Of a stretch of DNA of 64,000 nt, positions 21,060-32,867 are shown piece by piece. Below the pieces are notes generated by a model. The model was not told the DNA's origin. It saw nothing but the letters and a program-made list of their open reading frames with translations, and made no database searches. Within the stretch, counting starts at the first letter, position 1, and every line of letters starts with the position of its first letter. The stretch comes from Henckelia pumila (Eukaryota > Streptophyta > Magnoliopsida > Lamiales > Gesneriaceae). The stretch is taken from positions 5,084,001 to 5,148,000 of the forward strand of contig NW_027331831.1 in assembly GCF_033568475.1 (NCBI RefSeq), in the 5' to 3' direction. The position numbers were made by a program, and so were the translations under genes.

Positions 21060-24000
21060 TTACCCGAACATCTCCGGGTAGCGAGTCCTCATATCCTCCT
21101 CGGTCTCCCAAGTAGCTTCCTCCTCCGAGTGATTCAGCCACTGGACTCTGACCATCGGTATGACCCGCGTCCTAAGCCTTCGCTCCTCTCTAGCCAAAAT
21201 CCGCACTGGTCTCTCCTCGTAAACAAGATCTGGTGGCAACTGTAAGGGCTCAAAATCCAACACATGCGACGGATTGGAGACATATCTCCGAAGCATGGAT
21301 ACATGGAAAACGTTGTGCACTGCCGCTAGCCCTGGAGGTAGAGCTAAACGATAGGCCAACGTGCCAACTCGCTCCAAGATCTCGAATGGCCCTATGTATC
21401 TCGGATTAAGCTTGCCTCTCCGCCCAAAACGCGCTACTCCCTTCATAGGTGACACCTTCAGGAATACGTGATCACCTACCGCGAACTCCAAATCGCGTCG
21501 TCTGGCATCCGCATAACTCTTCTGCCGACTCTGCGCTGTCCTCATCCTGTCTCGAATCTGCGTCACAATGTCAGCTGTCTGCTGCACAATCTCTGGACCC
21601 AACAAAATCCTCTCTCCAACCTCATCCCAATGCACCGGAGATCTGCATCTCCTCCCGTAGAGTGCTGCATATGGAGCCATACCTATAGACGACTGAAAGC
21701 TGTTGTTATAGGTAAACTCCACTAATGGCAGTCTAGTCTCCCAAGATCCTCGAAAATCGATGACACAAGCTCTCAAAAGATCCTCGAGAACCTGGATCAC
21801 TCTCTCGGACTGACCATCTGTCTGGGGATGAAAAGCTGTACTGAACAAAAGTCTAGTCCCCAAAGCTGTGTGCAGACTCTTCCAAAACGCTGAGGTGAAC
21901 CTCGGATCTCTGTCTGACATGATAGACACTGGTATGCCATGCAGTCTAACAATCTCTCTGATGTAAAGCTCTGCATACTGTGTCAAGGTGTAAGTAGTCC
22001 TTACCGGCAAGAAATGAGCTGACTTGGTGAGTCTATCCACAATCACCCAAATCGTTGTACACCCTCGGGTACTCCTCGGTAAGCCAACTACAAAGTCCAT
22101 CGTAATATTCTCCCACTTCCATTCCGGAATAGGGAGAGGTCTAAGAAGTCCCGCTGGACGCTGATGCTCTGCCTTGACTTGCTGACAAGTCAAGCACTCT
22201 GACACCACTCTCCCGATGTCACTCTTCATCCCGGGCCACCAATACGATAGTTGCAAGTCCTTGTACATCTTCGTACTTCCGGGGTGAATGGAGTACGGAG
22301 ATGCGTGAGCCTCTGTCAAAATCTCAGCTCGCAACTGATCGATGTTCGGTACCCACATCCTCCCACGGTACTGAACGATGCCATCCTCCACTGTATATAA
22401 GAGATTTCCTCTAGCCTCATCTCTCTGTCTCCATCGCTGTAACTCCTCATCAGTGGACTGCCCCTCTCTAATCCGATCTCGCAGAACTGGCTGCACCGTC
22501 AACACTGACAAGCTCGGTGCATGGCCACTCGGATAGTACTCCAAACCAAATCTCTGAATCTCGGTCTGTAGTGGTAACTGCACAGTCAAACATGTTACCA
22601 CTGATGACTTCCGACTCAAAGCATCGGCCACTACATTAGCTTTACCCGGATGGTAGCTAATGTCACAATCATAGTCCTTCACCAACTCCAACCATCTGCG
22701 CTGACTCATGTTCAACTCCTTCTGGGTGAAGAAGTACTTGAGGCTCTTGTGATCGGTGAAAATCTTGCACTTCTCGCCGTAAAGATAGTGCCTCCAGATT
22801 TTCAAAGCGAAGACCACTGCTGCCAACTCCAAGTCATGCGTCGGGTAGTTCTGCTCATGAATCTTCAACTGTCTCGACGCATACGCAATAACCTTACCAC
22901 ACTGCATAAGCACTGCGCCTAAACCAAGTTTAGACGCGTCGGTGTAAACCACTAACTCCTCGTGTGGTACTGTCATCGCTAACACTGGTGCTGTAGTGAG
23001 TGCTTCCTTCAGCTGATCGAAGCTCCTCTGACAGTCTGAACTCCATATAAACTTCGCATTCTTCTTGGTCAAGGAAGTCAAGGGTACTGCAATAGAGGAA
23101 AAACCCTTGATGAACTTCCTGTAGTATCCGGCCAAACCCAAGAAACTGCGAATCTCTGAAGCATTCTTCGGAATGCCCCAATTCTGCACTGCCTCCACTT
23201 TAGACTGATCGACTGCAACTCCATCTCTCGAAATAATGTGACCAAGAAATGCCACCTGCTCAAGCCAAAACTCGCACTTGCTGAACTTGGCATACAACCG
23301 ATGCTCCCTCAAAGTCTGCAATGCGGTCTGAAGGTGCTGTCTATGCTCCTCGATGCTCCTAGAATAGATCAAAATATCATCAATAAAGACTATGATGAAC
23401 TGATCCAGATACGGCTGAAAGACTCGGTTCATGAGATCCATGAAAACCGCTGGAGCATTGGTCAATCCAAATGGCATCACTAAGAACTCGTAATGCCCAT
23501 ATCGTGTCCGGAAAGCAGTCTTGGACACATCTGCATCTCTAACACGCAACTGATGGTAACCAGATCGCAGATCGATCTTGGAGAACACTGAAGATCCCTG
23601 CAGCTGGTCAAAGAAATCCTCTATCCTCGGCAGTGGATACTTGTTCTTCACTGTGACCCTGTTAAGCTCTCGGTAATCGATGCACAGTCTCATGCTGCCA
23701 TCCTTCTTCTTCACAAACAACACCGGAGCTCCCCAAGGAGAAAAGCTAGGTCGAACAAAGCCTTTCTCTAACAACTCCTGAATCTGCTCCTTCAACTCTT
23801 TCATCTCGGTAGGAGCAAGCCTGTACGGTGCCTTAGAGATAGGCACGGTGTCTGGCACTAAGTCGATACCGAACTCCACCTCTCTCACTGGTGGAATTCC
23901 GGCAACATCCTCCGGAAAGACATCCGAAAAGTCACGAACCACCTCTATCTCTGATAATGATCTGCTAGATGGCTCTGTAGTCGTGACAATACTCGCTAGA

Positions 24001-25705
24001 AACCCCTGGCAACCCCGTCTCAACAACTTCCTCGCCTGAATATAGGATATCACCTGAGGAATGTCACTGCTCTGAGATGCATGAAAAGTGAACGGGTCGC
24101 CCCCTGTAGGTCTCACTGACACTGATCTCCGACGAAAATCAATCGAAGCTCCATTGACTGTCAACCAGTCCATCCCCAAAATAAGATCAAATCCACTCAA
24201 AGGCAAGACAACTACATCTGCTCGAATGGAGTGTCCCTGCAGCTCTAACTCCAGTCCTCGAATAATCTTCGAGGTAGAAATAATCTGCCCTGACGGCATA
24301 GTAACATCATACCCACTGTCACTACTCTCAGGTGTGATGCCTACCCGTCTGATAAACTCCAGGGAGATAAACGAATGCGTAGCCCCTGAATCTAGCAACG
24401 CAAACGTGGAGTTGTCTCCAACTAGAATTCTCCCTGCACGCAGAAAATTCCCAACAGTTTCATACCACTTCTAATTTTTCCCAAACGAGTCACTACAAGT
24501 TCTTAATTCTAATCACAAGTAAAACATGCTTCCTATTCTAACATGCTGTTAAATGTCCCAAATAACAAGAACTTCAAATTAAATACTAAATCTTTAACCA
24601 AAGAAGAATTATTAAAATACTAGGGATAGGATGTACCGGTGATCAAGGAGGTGTCAGGATCGACCTCCTCAGCCTGCATCACGAACACCCTACCAGCGGT
24701 GTTCTTCTTCCTGGGGCAGTTAGCAATCTGATGCCCCGGCTCTCTGCAGTGGAAGCAAACTCCTGCTCCCAGTAGGCAAGGTCCCGAATGCATCTTCTGG
24801 CACTTCGGGCAAATGGGATGAGCTATGGCATTAGGGGCCCCGCCCCTCTGCTGCTGCTGCGGCCTCTGCTGTTGTGGCCTCTGCTGCTGATTCGGGCCCT
24901 TAGCCGGCCCTGTATACTGCTTCTTCGCAGGTGGCTGCGAAGATGGTCGCTGATATCCTGTCTGCACAAACTGCCTCTTACCCTGCTGCTCTCTCTGGAT
25001 CGCTCTCCGACCCTCCTCAGAACGCAAAGCCCTGCTGACTGCAGACTCATATGTAAACACGTCTGCCATGCGCACGTCATGCCTGATCTCAGCCTTCAGG
25101 CCCTCAACAAACTGTCGCAGCTTCTCCTGCGGACTATCAGCAATCATGGGCACAAAACGACAGCCCCTCTCAAACTGGCTTATGTACTCCACCACAGATC
25201 TGTCCCCCTGACGGAGACTCATGAACTCTCGGATCATGCGACTGCGCACATCCTCAGTGAAATATTTGGCGTAGAAGATACGCCTGAACTCAGCCTATGT
25301 CAGAGTAGGTAGATGGACTCCTCGTACTGCACCCTCCCACCATGAGGCTGCATCGCCTCACATCATGTATGTAGCACAGCTCACCCTGTCGGCGTCTGTG
25401 ATCCCCATATAGTCAAAGATGGACTCCAAAGATCGAATCCATCCCTCAGCCACCAACGGATCGGTGGTCCCCAGAAACTCCTTAGGCCCCTTCTTCTGGA
25501 ACCTCTCGGCGACGTCCTCCTCGTGGGACAGTCTGGGACGGGCTGCCTGCTGCTCCAGCAAGGCAGTAATACCCGCCATCATCGTGGCACTGGCCTGCTC
25601 CAGTGCTGTCATGGGGTGCTGCTGAGGTGGCGGTGGAGGTGGAGGTGGATGTGGAGGTCTCCCACGTCGATTCACCTGTCTGGGAGGCATTCTGCACCAC
25701 CACAT
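21060..25705 (-). pseudogene. Gag-Pol of retroelement 1 with a candidate intron and two nonsense codons
   Basis: The gag part lies at 25705-24637 and the pro-pol part at 24433-21060, separated by a 203-bp GT-AG segment. Ignoring that segment, there is no frameshift over about 1480 codons. Gag has two premature stops: TGA at 25358-25360, where the sister element has Arg CGA, and TAG at 25295-25297, where it has Trp TGG. Gag, a CCHC knuckle ([14 protein letters not shown]), aspartic protease DSG, reverse transcriptase with FIDD, RNase H TDAS, integrase HHCC and D,D35E, a GPY/F-like region and a C-terminal chromodomain are all visible. Pol itself is open from the protease to the end. Because gag is interrupted, this copy should not be autonomous. 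Confidence 0.88.
24434..24636 (-). other. Candidate spliceosomal intron between gag and protease
   Basis: On the minus strand the segment begins CCG|GTACATCC and ends TTTTCTGCGTGCAG|GG. The sister element lacks exactly this stretch, and its sequence reads straight across the two boundaries. It is A/T-rich and has no target duplication or inverted ends, so it does not look like a transposon. It enters in phase 1. Read without splicing, the gag frame meets a stop four codons inside. Confidence 0.7.
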
Positions 25706-25862
25706 ATTTATTTACGTAAATCGCCATACATAACTAAGTGTTTTAAAATTAATGCTAACTTAAATCCTAAAAATTAAATCATACTATAAACACTTAAAAC
25801 TTACAGACCGGTAGCGTGGATTTCTGAGCTCGCATAGCAGTAATGACCCCTCCAAGGACCGT

Positions 25863-25874
25863 GCTCTGATACCA
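25863..25874 (-). other. Primer binding site of retroelement 1
   Basis: TGGTATCAGAGC on the minus strand, two bases inside the 5' LTR, complementary to the 3' end of initiator tRNA-Met. Confidence 0.9.
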
Positions 25875-25876
25875 AC

Positions 25877-28708
25877 TGAAACGACCCTAACTCTATAATA
25901 AATAAATATGCGGAAATTTTTTTTTTTTTTTATACTTACTAAATAAAATATGTACATATATGCCCATACATATATGCACAGAATAAAAATATTTAAAATG
26001 AATAAACAAATAAATACTTAAATAAAAATGCATTCTTAAAAATATAATAAATATCTGAGTCAAACATTAATTAAAAATATACTGCATAAGTAAATAAAAG
26101 TTTGCATGCACTTAAAATATTAAATAAATATTCTAGACCCTCAATCACTGAAAATAATAAAAATGTATCATGCTGACAAGAACAATAACATGCATAGCGA
26201 CTCAGAATATTTCACGGTCACGGGGCCACTGCATGCATGCTCATACGTCCTCGCCTCCGGTGGGTACAATGTCATCCTCAACGTACTCACCTGCACCATA
26301 CCAGTGTAGTGAGCCTAGAGGCCCAACATGCTAACATAACAAGGGTTTAAAATAATTTAAACCAATTTAATACTAATACATACATATACATGAATGAGCA
26401 TGCTTAAAAATTACATAACATAACTTACTTAAATAAACATAATACATAACATAATACATAACAATATTGAGCAATTTATTTTCTAACATAGCATGGTTAA
26501 ATCCGTAGTGTAACCTTAAATCATACATTAAATACTGATCAGCGTGGAAACCTACGTACGTGGCCGGTGACGAATCACCTCTTAAATTGGCAGTAAACTG
26601 CCCTTCAATCATATGGGGACGAATCCCCCTTAAATTGTCACACTACTTCAACTTCCAACATAAAATATTTTTATTGCTCAACTTAAACATTAAATTATGC
26701 ATAAAATATTATTTCATGAATGCATGTACTTGAATAAAATGTGTGTCCATCATATATATTTAATTTAATTTCTTATTAACATATAAATATTAAAATAACT
26801 CAAATGCATAAAAAATAATTAAATATATAATCAGGACACATGCAAATTTTCTCATGGATGGTCCTGGACTGCTGGCCCTACACACAAGCCCATTAACTTA
26901 AATCTGGTCCATTAACATACTTAAGCCCAATATCTTAAACTTTAAGCCCAAATAATTATTCTAAGCCCAATTAAATTAATAAAGCCCATTAAAATTACAC
27001 TAAGCCCAATAACACTTAAACCGGCCCAATGGGCCCAAAAACCCATAGACTGGCCCAATAACTTTTATGGGCTCAAAAGCCCATAAAATTAATGGACTAA
27101 CTTAATTAAAATTTTAAAAGTCCAAATAAAATTATTTGGGAGTCCAAATAATTTTATTTCAATTTATTTGACTCAAAAACACACAAACTTGTAAAATACT
27201 TAAAAAATAAATTACTCGAGCCCGGCCCACCAAACTCGGACCCGGACTCACTAACCCGACCCACTACCTAACCGCCCCGACCCGGACCCAAGACCCGACC
27301 CGGAACCACTCCCAAAGCCCCAACTCGATCACCCTCTTCCCTGCACTGCTGCGGCCACGAGCAGTTGCAAAGAACGCCGGCGGCCGCCATGCTCCGGCCA
27401 CCCACCGGCCGGAGCACCACCCCTAGGACTTAGCTCACATCCAGACCTTTCCAACAAGCCAAGAACCAGCCCAAACCGTCGACTATGGAGTGAGAACGAA
27501 GACCTGCAACCCGGCCCTTCTGCACTGTCGCGCAGACCCGAGCAGCTGCGGGAAAACCCTTCGTCCTCGAAGCTCCGACCACGAAAGCCCATGCAACCTT
27601 CTGCAAAAACTTAGAAAACTCAAATGGGGTTCTAACCCAACCGGCCTTACCCTAAACCGTGGTCTGAGGAAGGAGAACGAACCATTCTACCAGAAGCCAA
27701 AAACCTGCGCGCGATTTGCTTGGCTCCAGAAGACATGGCTTCGACTCCAGCCCATTACAGCCCCACAAATCTGACCAAACCCAATCCTAGGGACCCTTGG
27801 ACCCCCTCTGAACCGTGGACAGCAGCCATGCACAATCCATGCAAGAAAAACGTGAGTATGCAAACCAAAACAATGCAAGAACAAGGTGCAACGTCCAAAA
27901 CCAAAATTTTCTGGAAAAATCTTGGAAAAGTTTGATGTATACACGATACCCACATGCATATACTGATATGGAGAAGAAAAGAGAAGGAAAAATCATGCCT
28001 TCCACCAAAGTAGTAGAGAAAACGAGAAGGCGACGAGTCCGGGACGACGGGGGCGATGACAACCGACTTGAACCTTCAAAAACGAGCTATGGAGTTCTTC
28101 AAGGATTGCTAGGTGAAGAAGATGAATATGGAGAATGGAGGGAGGCGGCTGATGGCTTGGTCGATGGGTTTGGGTAGATTAGGTTAGGGTTTTTAATATT
28201 TAAGAAAATAGGGTAATTAATTATATAATTAAGGATATAACATATATATAAAATATAACTTAATTAAAACTCTAAAAGAAGCCTTTAAAAAATCTGAAAC
28301 ATAAAATAAAATCTCGAAATATAATTTTAGGGGAATTTTAAAAATACTAAAAAGTCAATATTTTGACTAATTTTGGATAAAAATGACTCCTAAAATTAAA
28401 TAAAATTAAATACTTAAAATTTTGAGATAATAAAACTCAAAATAATATTTTAAGGCTCTAAAAAGACTCATAAAATAATTTGGATGGAAAGTTGTCATCT
28501 CGTCCGTCCACGGTCCCGTCTACGCGATTAAATAATAAAAATACTAAAAATCATAAAAATCACTAATTATGGGTTAAATGCTTAAAAATAAATTAAATCA
28601 TGCATAAATAATTCACATAATTATTTAACCCATAAATCATAAATTTAAATAATTAAATATCCTAATTATGCAGGTGGATTTACGTAATTAAAAATATCGG
28701 GTGTTACA
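25877..28708 (-). repeat. 5' LTR of retroelement 1
   Basis: Near-identical partner of 18183-21013. The differences I noticed by eye are single substitutions corresponding to about 18419, 19601, 19808, 19826 and 20373, and one extra T in the T-run. Confidence 0.93.
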
Positions 28709-28729
28709 AAAATATATTAATAAAAGAAA

Positions 28730-29088
28730 AAAAATTGGGTTGTGGGGTGTAAACGATTGCGTTACCCCCACAACATCCCCTACTGTGGGGATGCCCCCAG
28801 CCATAGTTGGAGATCCAATCCCCAAAACATCATGTATGAACAAAATACAACTAATCATTGATAAACATAATATTTCTATTTTTAAAAAACAAATCGACAA
28901 AAAAATTTGTTTTCCAAGCACGATAAATGATTAATAAAAGATATTGATGATTTTTTTAATTAAAAAAATAAATGAATCGAATGCTTTATCAATGATTAAA
29001 TGTATTTTGTTCATCCATGATATTTAGTGTATTTAATTTTTTTTAGAACTTGTGTAAACTTGGTTTGTTCGAGCAAAGTGTAACACAA
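28730..29088 (-). repeat. Right arm of the split inverted repeat, with a nested MITE
   Basis: Inverted counterpart of 16950-17100. It is longer because a palindromic MITE sits within it at 28831-29019. Confidence 0.5.
28831..29019. mobile_element. Palindromic MITE (about 189 bp)
   Basis: Ends are CATGTATGAACAAAATACAA at the left and, reversed, CATGGATGAACAAAATACAT at the right. The pairing continues through AATCATTGATAAA, giving arms of about 35 bp. There is no coding capacity, and the target duplication is unclear (possibly AT). Confidence 0.6.
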
Positions 29089-30104
29089 TTTAGAATACCA
29101 ACGTAGTGTTTGGTACAAGGGATTAGACAGGTTTGTGTGTGATTTTTGATGTAATCTATTGTTTGGTAGGGTTTTTAATAAAATAACCTAATCTAGCCTA
29201 GAAAGGATAAAGTTGTGTTATGATAGGTTAACTAAACCTTCCCCCCACCTAGTATTACTTATCCTTGTTCTTATCCTATACATAAATTCCATAATTATCC
29301 ATTTCCTCCAACCTAAAAATTAGAGTTGTCATAACGGGCCAACGGGACGGGCCGACCCACAACCCGTCGTAACCCACCATTAGGCGGGGCGGAGCTGGGC
29401 GGGTCGGCCCACCTTTTTGGCGGGATGAAAAAACATCAATCCAACCCACCTATTTTAGGTGGCGGGGCGGACCAATCCGACGGGTTCACGTGTAAATTGG
29501 CGGGTTTTTGCGGGCCAACCCGCAACCCACCACAACCCACCATTAGGCGGGGCGGGGCGGTCCACCTTTTAGGCGGGTTGAGATATTTCCAACTCAACCC
29601 ACCAATTTTGTATGGCAGGGCGGGCCAACCCGACGGACCTAGCCCATTTTGACACCTCTACTAAAAATCACCCATCAAATAAAATATAAATGGTATTTTT
29701 GGTGAAAAAAAAATTAAACTATTATTTAATCTTATTCCTAAAAATCAAACAAACACAATACTATTTTCAACCCAAATTAACAATCTTTATTTATCTTGTC
29801 TTTTATCATTTATTTAATAATCATTCAATAATCCTATCAATTAACCAAACATTGTGTAGTCGAAGATTTTGTCCCGCTGAATCGTTATATAAACATCACA
29901 TGAGTGAACTTGAAATTTATGGTACTGATACTGAGAACTAAAATGAATTGAGGTTGACATTATAGATTCAAGAAGCTGTTATGTAAATAAAAAATGAAAA
30001 TAATATCTAATAAACTATTTTTTTATCAAGAACTAAACAATATATTAATATAGTAAAATTTGATCAATATTTAAGGCTCCGTTTAATACGAGGACATGAT
30101 AACT
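29089..30104. other. Spacer between the two retroelements
   Basis: It holds a hAT element (29321-29660). The DNA around it has TGTTTGGTAC at about 29107 and the inverted AACCAAACATTG at about 29843-29855, possibly an older TIR element hosting the hAT insertion. No gene. Confidence 0.4.
29313..29668. mobile_element. Non-autonomous hAT element (340 bp) with 8-bp target duplication
   Basis: Body 29321-29660. Left end TAGAGTTGTCATAACGGGC, right end (reversed) TAGAGGTGTCAAAATGGGC, 16 of 19 matching. The perfect 8-bp duplication CTAAAAAT lies at 29313-29320 and 29661-29668. The inside has GC-rich direct repeats (ACCCACCATTAGGCGGGGCGG type) at about 29375 and 29532. A frame over it is not a gene. 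Confidence 0.85.
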
Positions 30105-30109
30105 AAATT

Positions 30110-32822
30110 TGAAACGACCCTAACTCTATAATAAATAAATATGCGGAAATTTTTTTTTTTTTTTTTTTTTTTTACGACTAAATAAAATATGTACATATAT
30201 GCCCATACATATATGCACAAGATAAAATATTTAAAATAAATACATGACTAAATAAATAAACAGTTAAATACTTAAGAAAAATGCATTCTTTAAAATAAAT
30301 AAACATCTGAGTCAACCCTAGAATTAAAAATATACTGCATAAATAAAATAATTAAATTATGTGCATGCACTAAAACATTTAATAAAATATTCCCATAAAA
30401 CTCAACCACTAAAAATATAATAAAATGTATCATGACATCATGCACGGTGACTCAGAAACTGTCACGGTCACGGGGCTACTGCAGCACGGCTCATACATCC
30501 TCACCACCGGTAGGAGTAACCTGTTCCTCTACGTACTCACCTGCACCATATCAGTGTAGTGAGCCTAGAGGCCCAACATGCATACTAACAAGGGTTTAAA
30601 ATAATTTAAATCAATTTACTACTAATACATACATATACATGAATGAGCATGCTTAAAAATTAATAACATAAATTACATAAATAAACATACATAACATACA
30701 TAATATCATACATACATAAGTTGTTGAGCATTTATTTTCTGAACATCGAATGGTCCTATCCGTAAGTGTGACCCATACTTATAGTGCGACTGATCAGTCT
30801 AAGAAACCATCGTACGAGGCTGGTGGCGAACCACCCATACATAAATGGCAGAAACTGCCCATACATAAATGGCAGAAAACTGCCCATAAATGGCCACACT
30901 ACTTCAATTTCCACCTAAAATATTTTATTTGCTCAACCATAGAAATTAAATCATAGCATAAAAATTGATTTCATGAATGCATGTACTTAAATAAATTGTG
31001 TGTCCTTCATATATATTTAATTTAGTTTTCTTACTAACATATAAATATTAAAATAACTTAAATGCATAAAAATAATTAAATATATAATCAGGACACATGC
31101 GATTTTCTCATGGATGGTTCTGGACTGCTGGCCCTACACTCAAGCCCATTAACTTAAATCTGGCCCATTAACATACTTAAGCCCAATAACTTAAACTTTA
31201 AGCCCAATTAATTAATCTAAGCCCAATTACATTAATCTAAGCCCAATTACATTAATTAAGCCCATTAAATTAACTAAGCCCATTAAAAATACCTGAAGCC
31301 CAATAACACTTAAACTGGCCCATTGGGCCCAAAAACCCAAAGACTGGCCCATTAACTTTTATGGGCCCAAAAGCCCATAAAATTAATGGACTAACTTAAT
31401 TAAAATTTTAAAAGTTTAAATAAAATTATTTGGGAGTCCAAATAATTTTATTTTAATTTAATTGACTCAATAACCCATTAATTCATAAAATATTTTAAAA
31501 ATAAAAAGACTCGAGCCCGGCCCACCAAACCCGGACCCGGACCCACTTAACCCGACCCACTAACCTACTGACCCGACCCGGACCCAAGACCCGGCCCGGA
31601 AACAAACTGGAGCCCTAACCCGTCACCCCCTTATCCCCTCTCGGGCGCAGCCGTGAGCAGCAGGCCCTCACGGCCTGCTGCAGCCCAGCTCCGACCACCG
31701 TGGTCGGAGCCCCGCCGGCAGGACCTTCCCAGGGTCCTGCCGGTTCGAACCAGCCCATGGTTCGAACCCCATGCTCCCTAAACACAGAGCACATCGCAGC
31801 CTTCCTCCAAACCCTAAACTGTGCAGAAACTGGCAGCCATGGCTCAGCTCGAACCAGACCCTTCCTAGCCCATTCCCGTCCATGTTGGACCCTACTACTC
31901 GACCCTAGGGACCCCAAGGAACCCTTCTAACCATGGACCAGCAGCCCACCTAGCCATGGACATGAAAAACGTGAGCATGAACACAAAAACATCAACCGAG
32001 CGCATAAGGAAGGAAATTTGAAAACTTTGCTGTCAAAAATCTGATATACTCGATGCTACACACCCACACACATACATACACTGATATAGGGTTGAAAAGA
32101 GAAGAAAATCATGCCTTAACACCGTAGATATGGATTTAACACGCGTAGGACGGAGTTCGGGACGACGGGACGACTTTGGCTTGCTTGGAACCTTCAAAAA
32201 CTCGACTATGGTATAGATGGAGGCTGCTGGAACGTTGGAGGGGATGATGAGCAATAGAGGTGGCGGCTAGGCGTGTGTTCGGTAGGGTGAGAGATGAGTG
32301 TTGGGTAGATTAGGTTAGATTTTTGGTTTAATTAGAATATAGATTAGTAAAAGGTTTTATAAATATAAAATATACAATTTTAAACTTTTCTAATAAAGTA
32401 AATAATCTGATGAGTTATAAAAATTTCGAAATTAAACTTAAGGGAATTTTAAAGATAATAAAAAAAATCATTAAAATGGCTTAATTTGGATAAAAATGGA
32501 CTCCTAAAATTATATAAAATTAAATACTTAAAATTTTGAGATAATAAAACTCAAAATAATATTTTAGGGCTCTAAAAAGGTTCATAAAATAATTTGGCTA
32601 GAAAGTTGTCATCTCGTCCGTCCACGGTCCCGTCTACGCGATTAAATAATAAAAATACTAAAAATCATAAAAATCACTAATTATGGGTTAAATGCTTAAA
32701 AATAAATTAAATCATGCATAAATAATTCACATAATTATTTAACCCATAAATCATAAATTTAAATAATTAAATATCCTAATTATGCAGGCGGATTTATGTA
32801 ATTAAAAATACCGGGTGTTACA
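30110..32822 (-). repeat. 3' LTR of retroelement 2
   Basis: Minus-strand TGTAACACCCG start and GTCGTTTCA end. It is homologous to the element 1 LTR at both ends but differs in the GC-rich centre (about 31510-31960), and it also has an AGCCCA/TGGGCC cluster (about 31142-31378). Confidence 0.94.
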
Positions 32823-32837
32823 ATTCTCCCCCCCTTA
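32823..32837 (-). other. Polypurine tract of retroelement 2
   Basis: An AAGGGGGGGAGAAT-like run on the minus strand abutting the 3' LTR. Confidence 0.75.
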
Positions 32838-32867
32838 AATTGAATTTCGTCCTCGAAATTAAAGTAC

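Larger units (their letters stand above)
18178..28713 (-). mobile_element. Retroelement 1: complete Tekay-type Ty3/gypsy chromovirus, gag broken
   Basis: The element body 18183-28708 is flanked by a perfect 5-bp target duplication, AAAAT, at 18178-18182 and 28709-28713. It reads on the minus strand: 5' LTR 25877-28708, initiator-tRNA-Met-type primer site, gag-pol, polypurine tract, 3' LTR 18183-21013. The LTRs (2832 and 2831 bp) differ by only a handful of substitutions that I could spot plus one homopolymer length change, so insertion was recent. The polyprotein ends in a chromodomain, placing it among chromoviruses. It inserted between the arms of an older inverted repeat. Confidence 0.93.

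Noticed and set aside
31615-31930. 100-codon minus and 76-codon plus frames in the LTRs of retroelement 2 (and at 38970-39285)
   Set aside because: GC-rich LTR centre giving open frames by composition. Not conserved in element 1.
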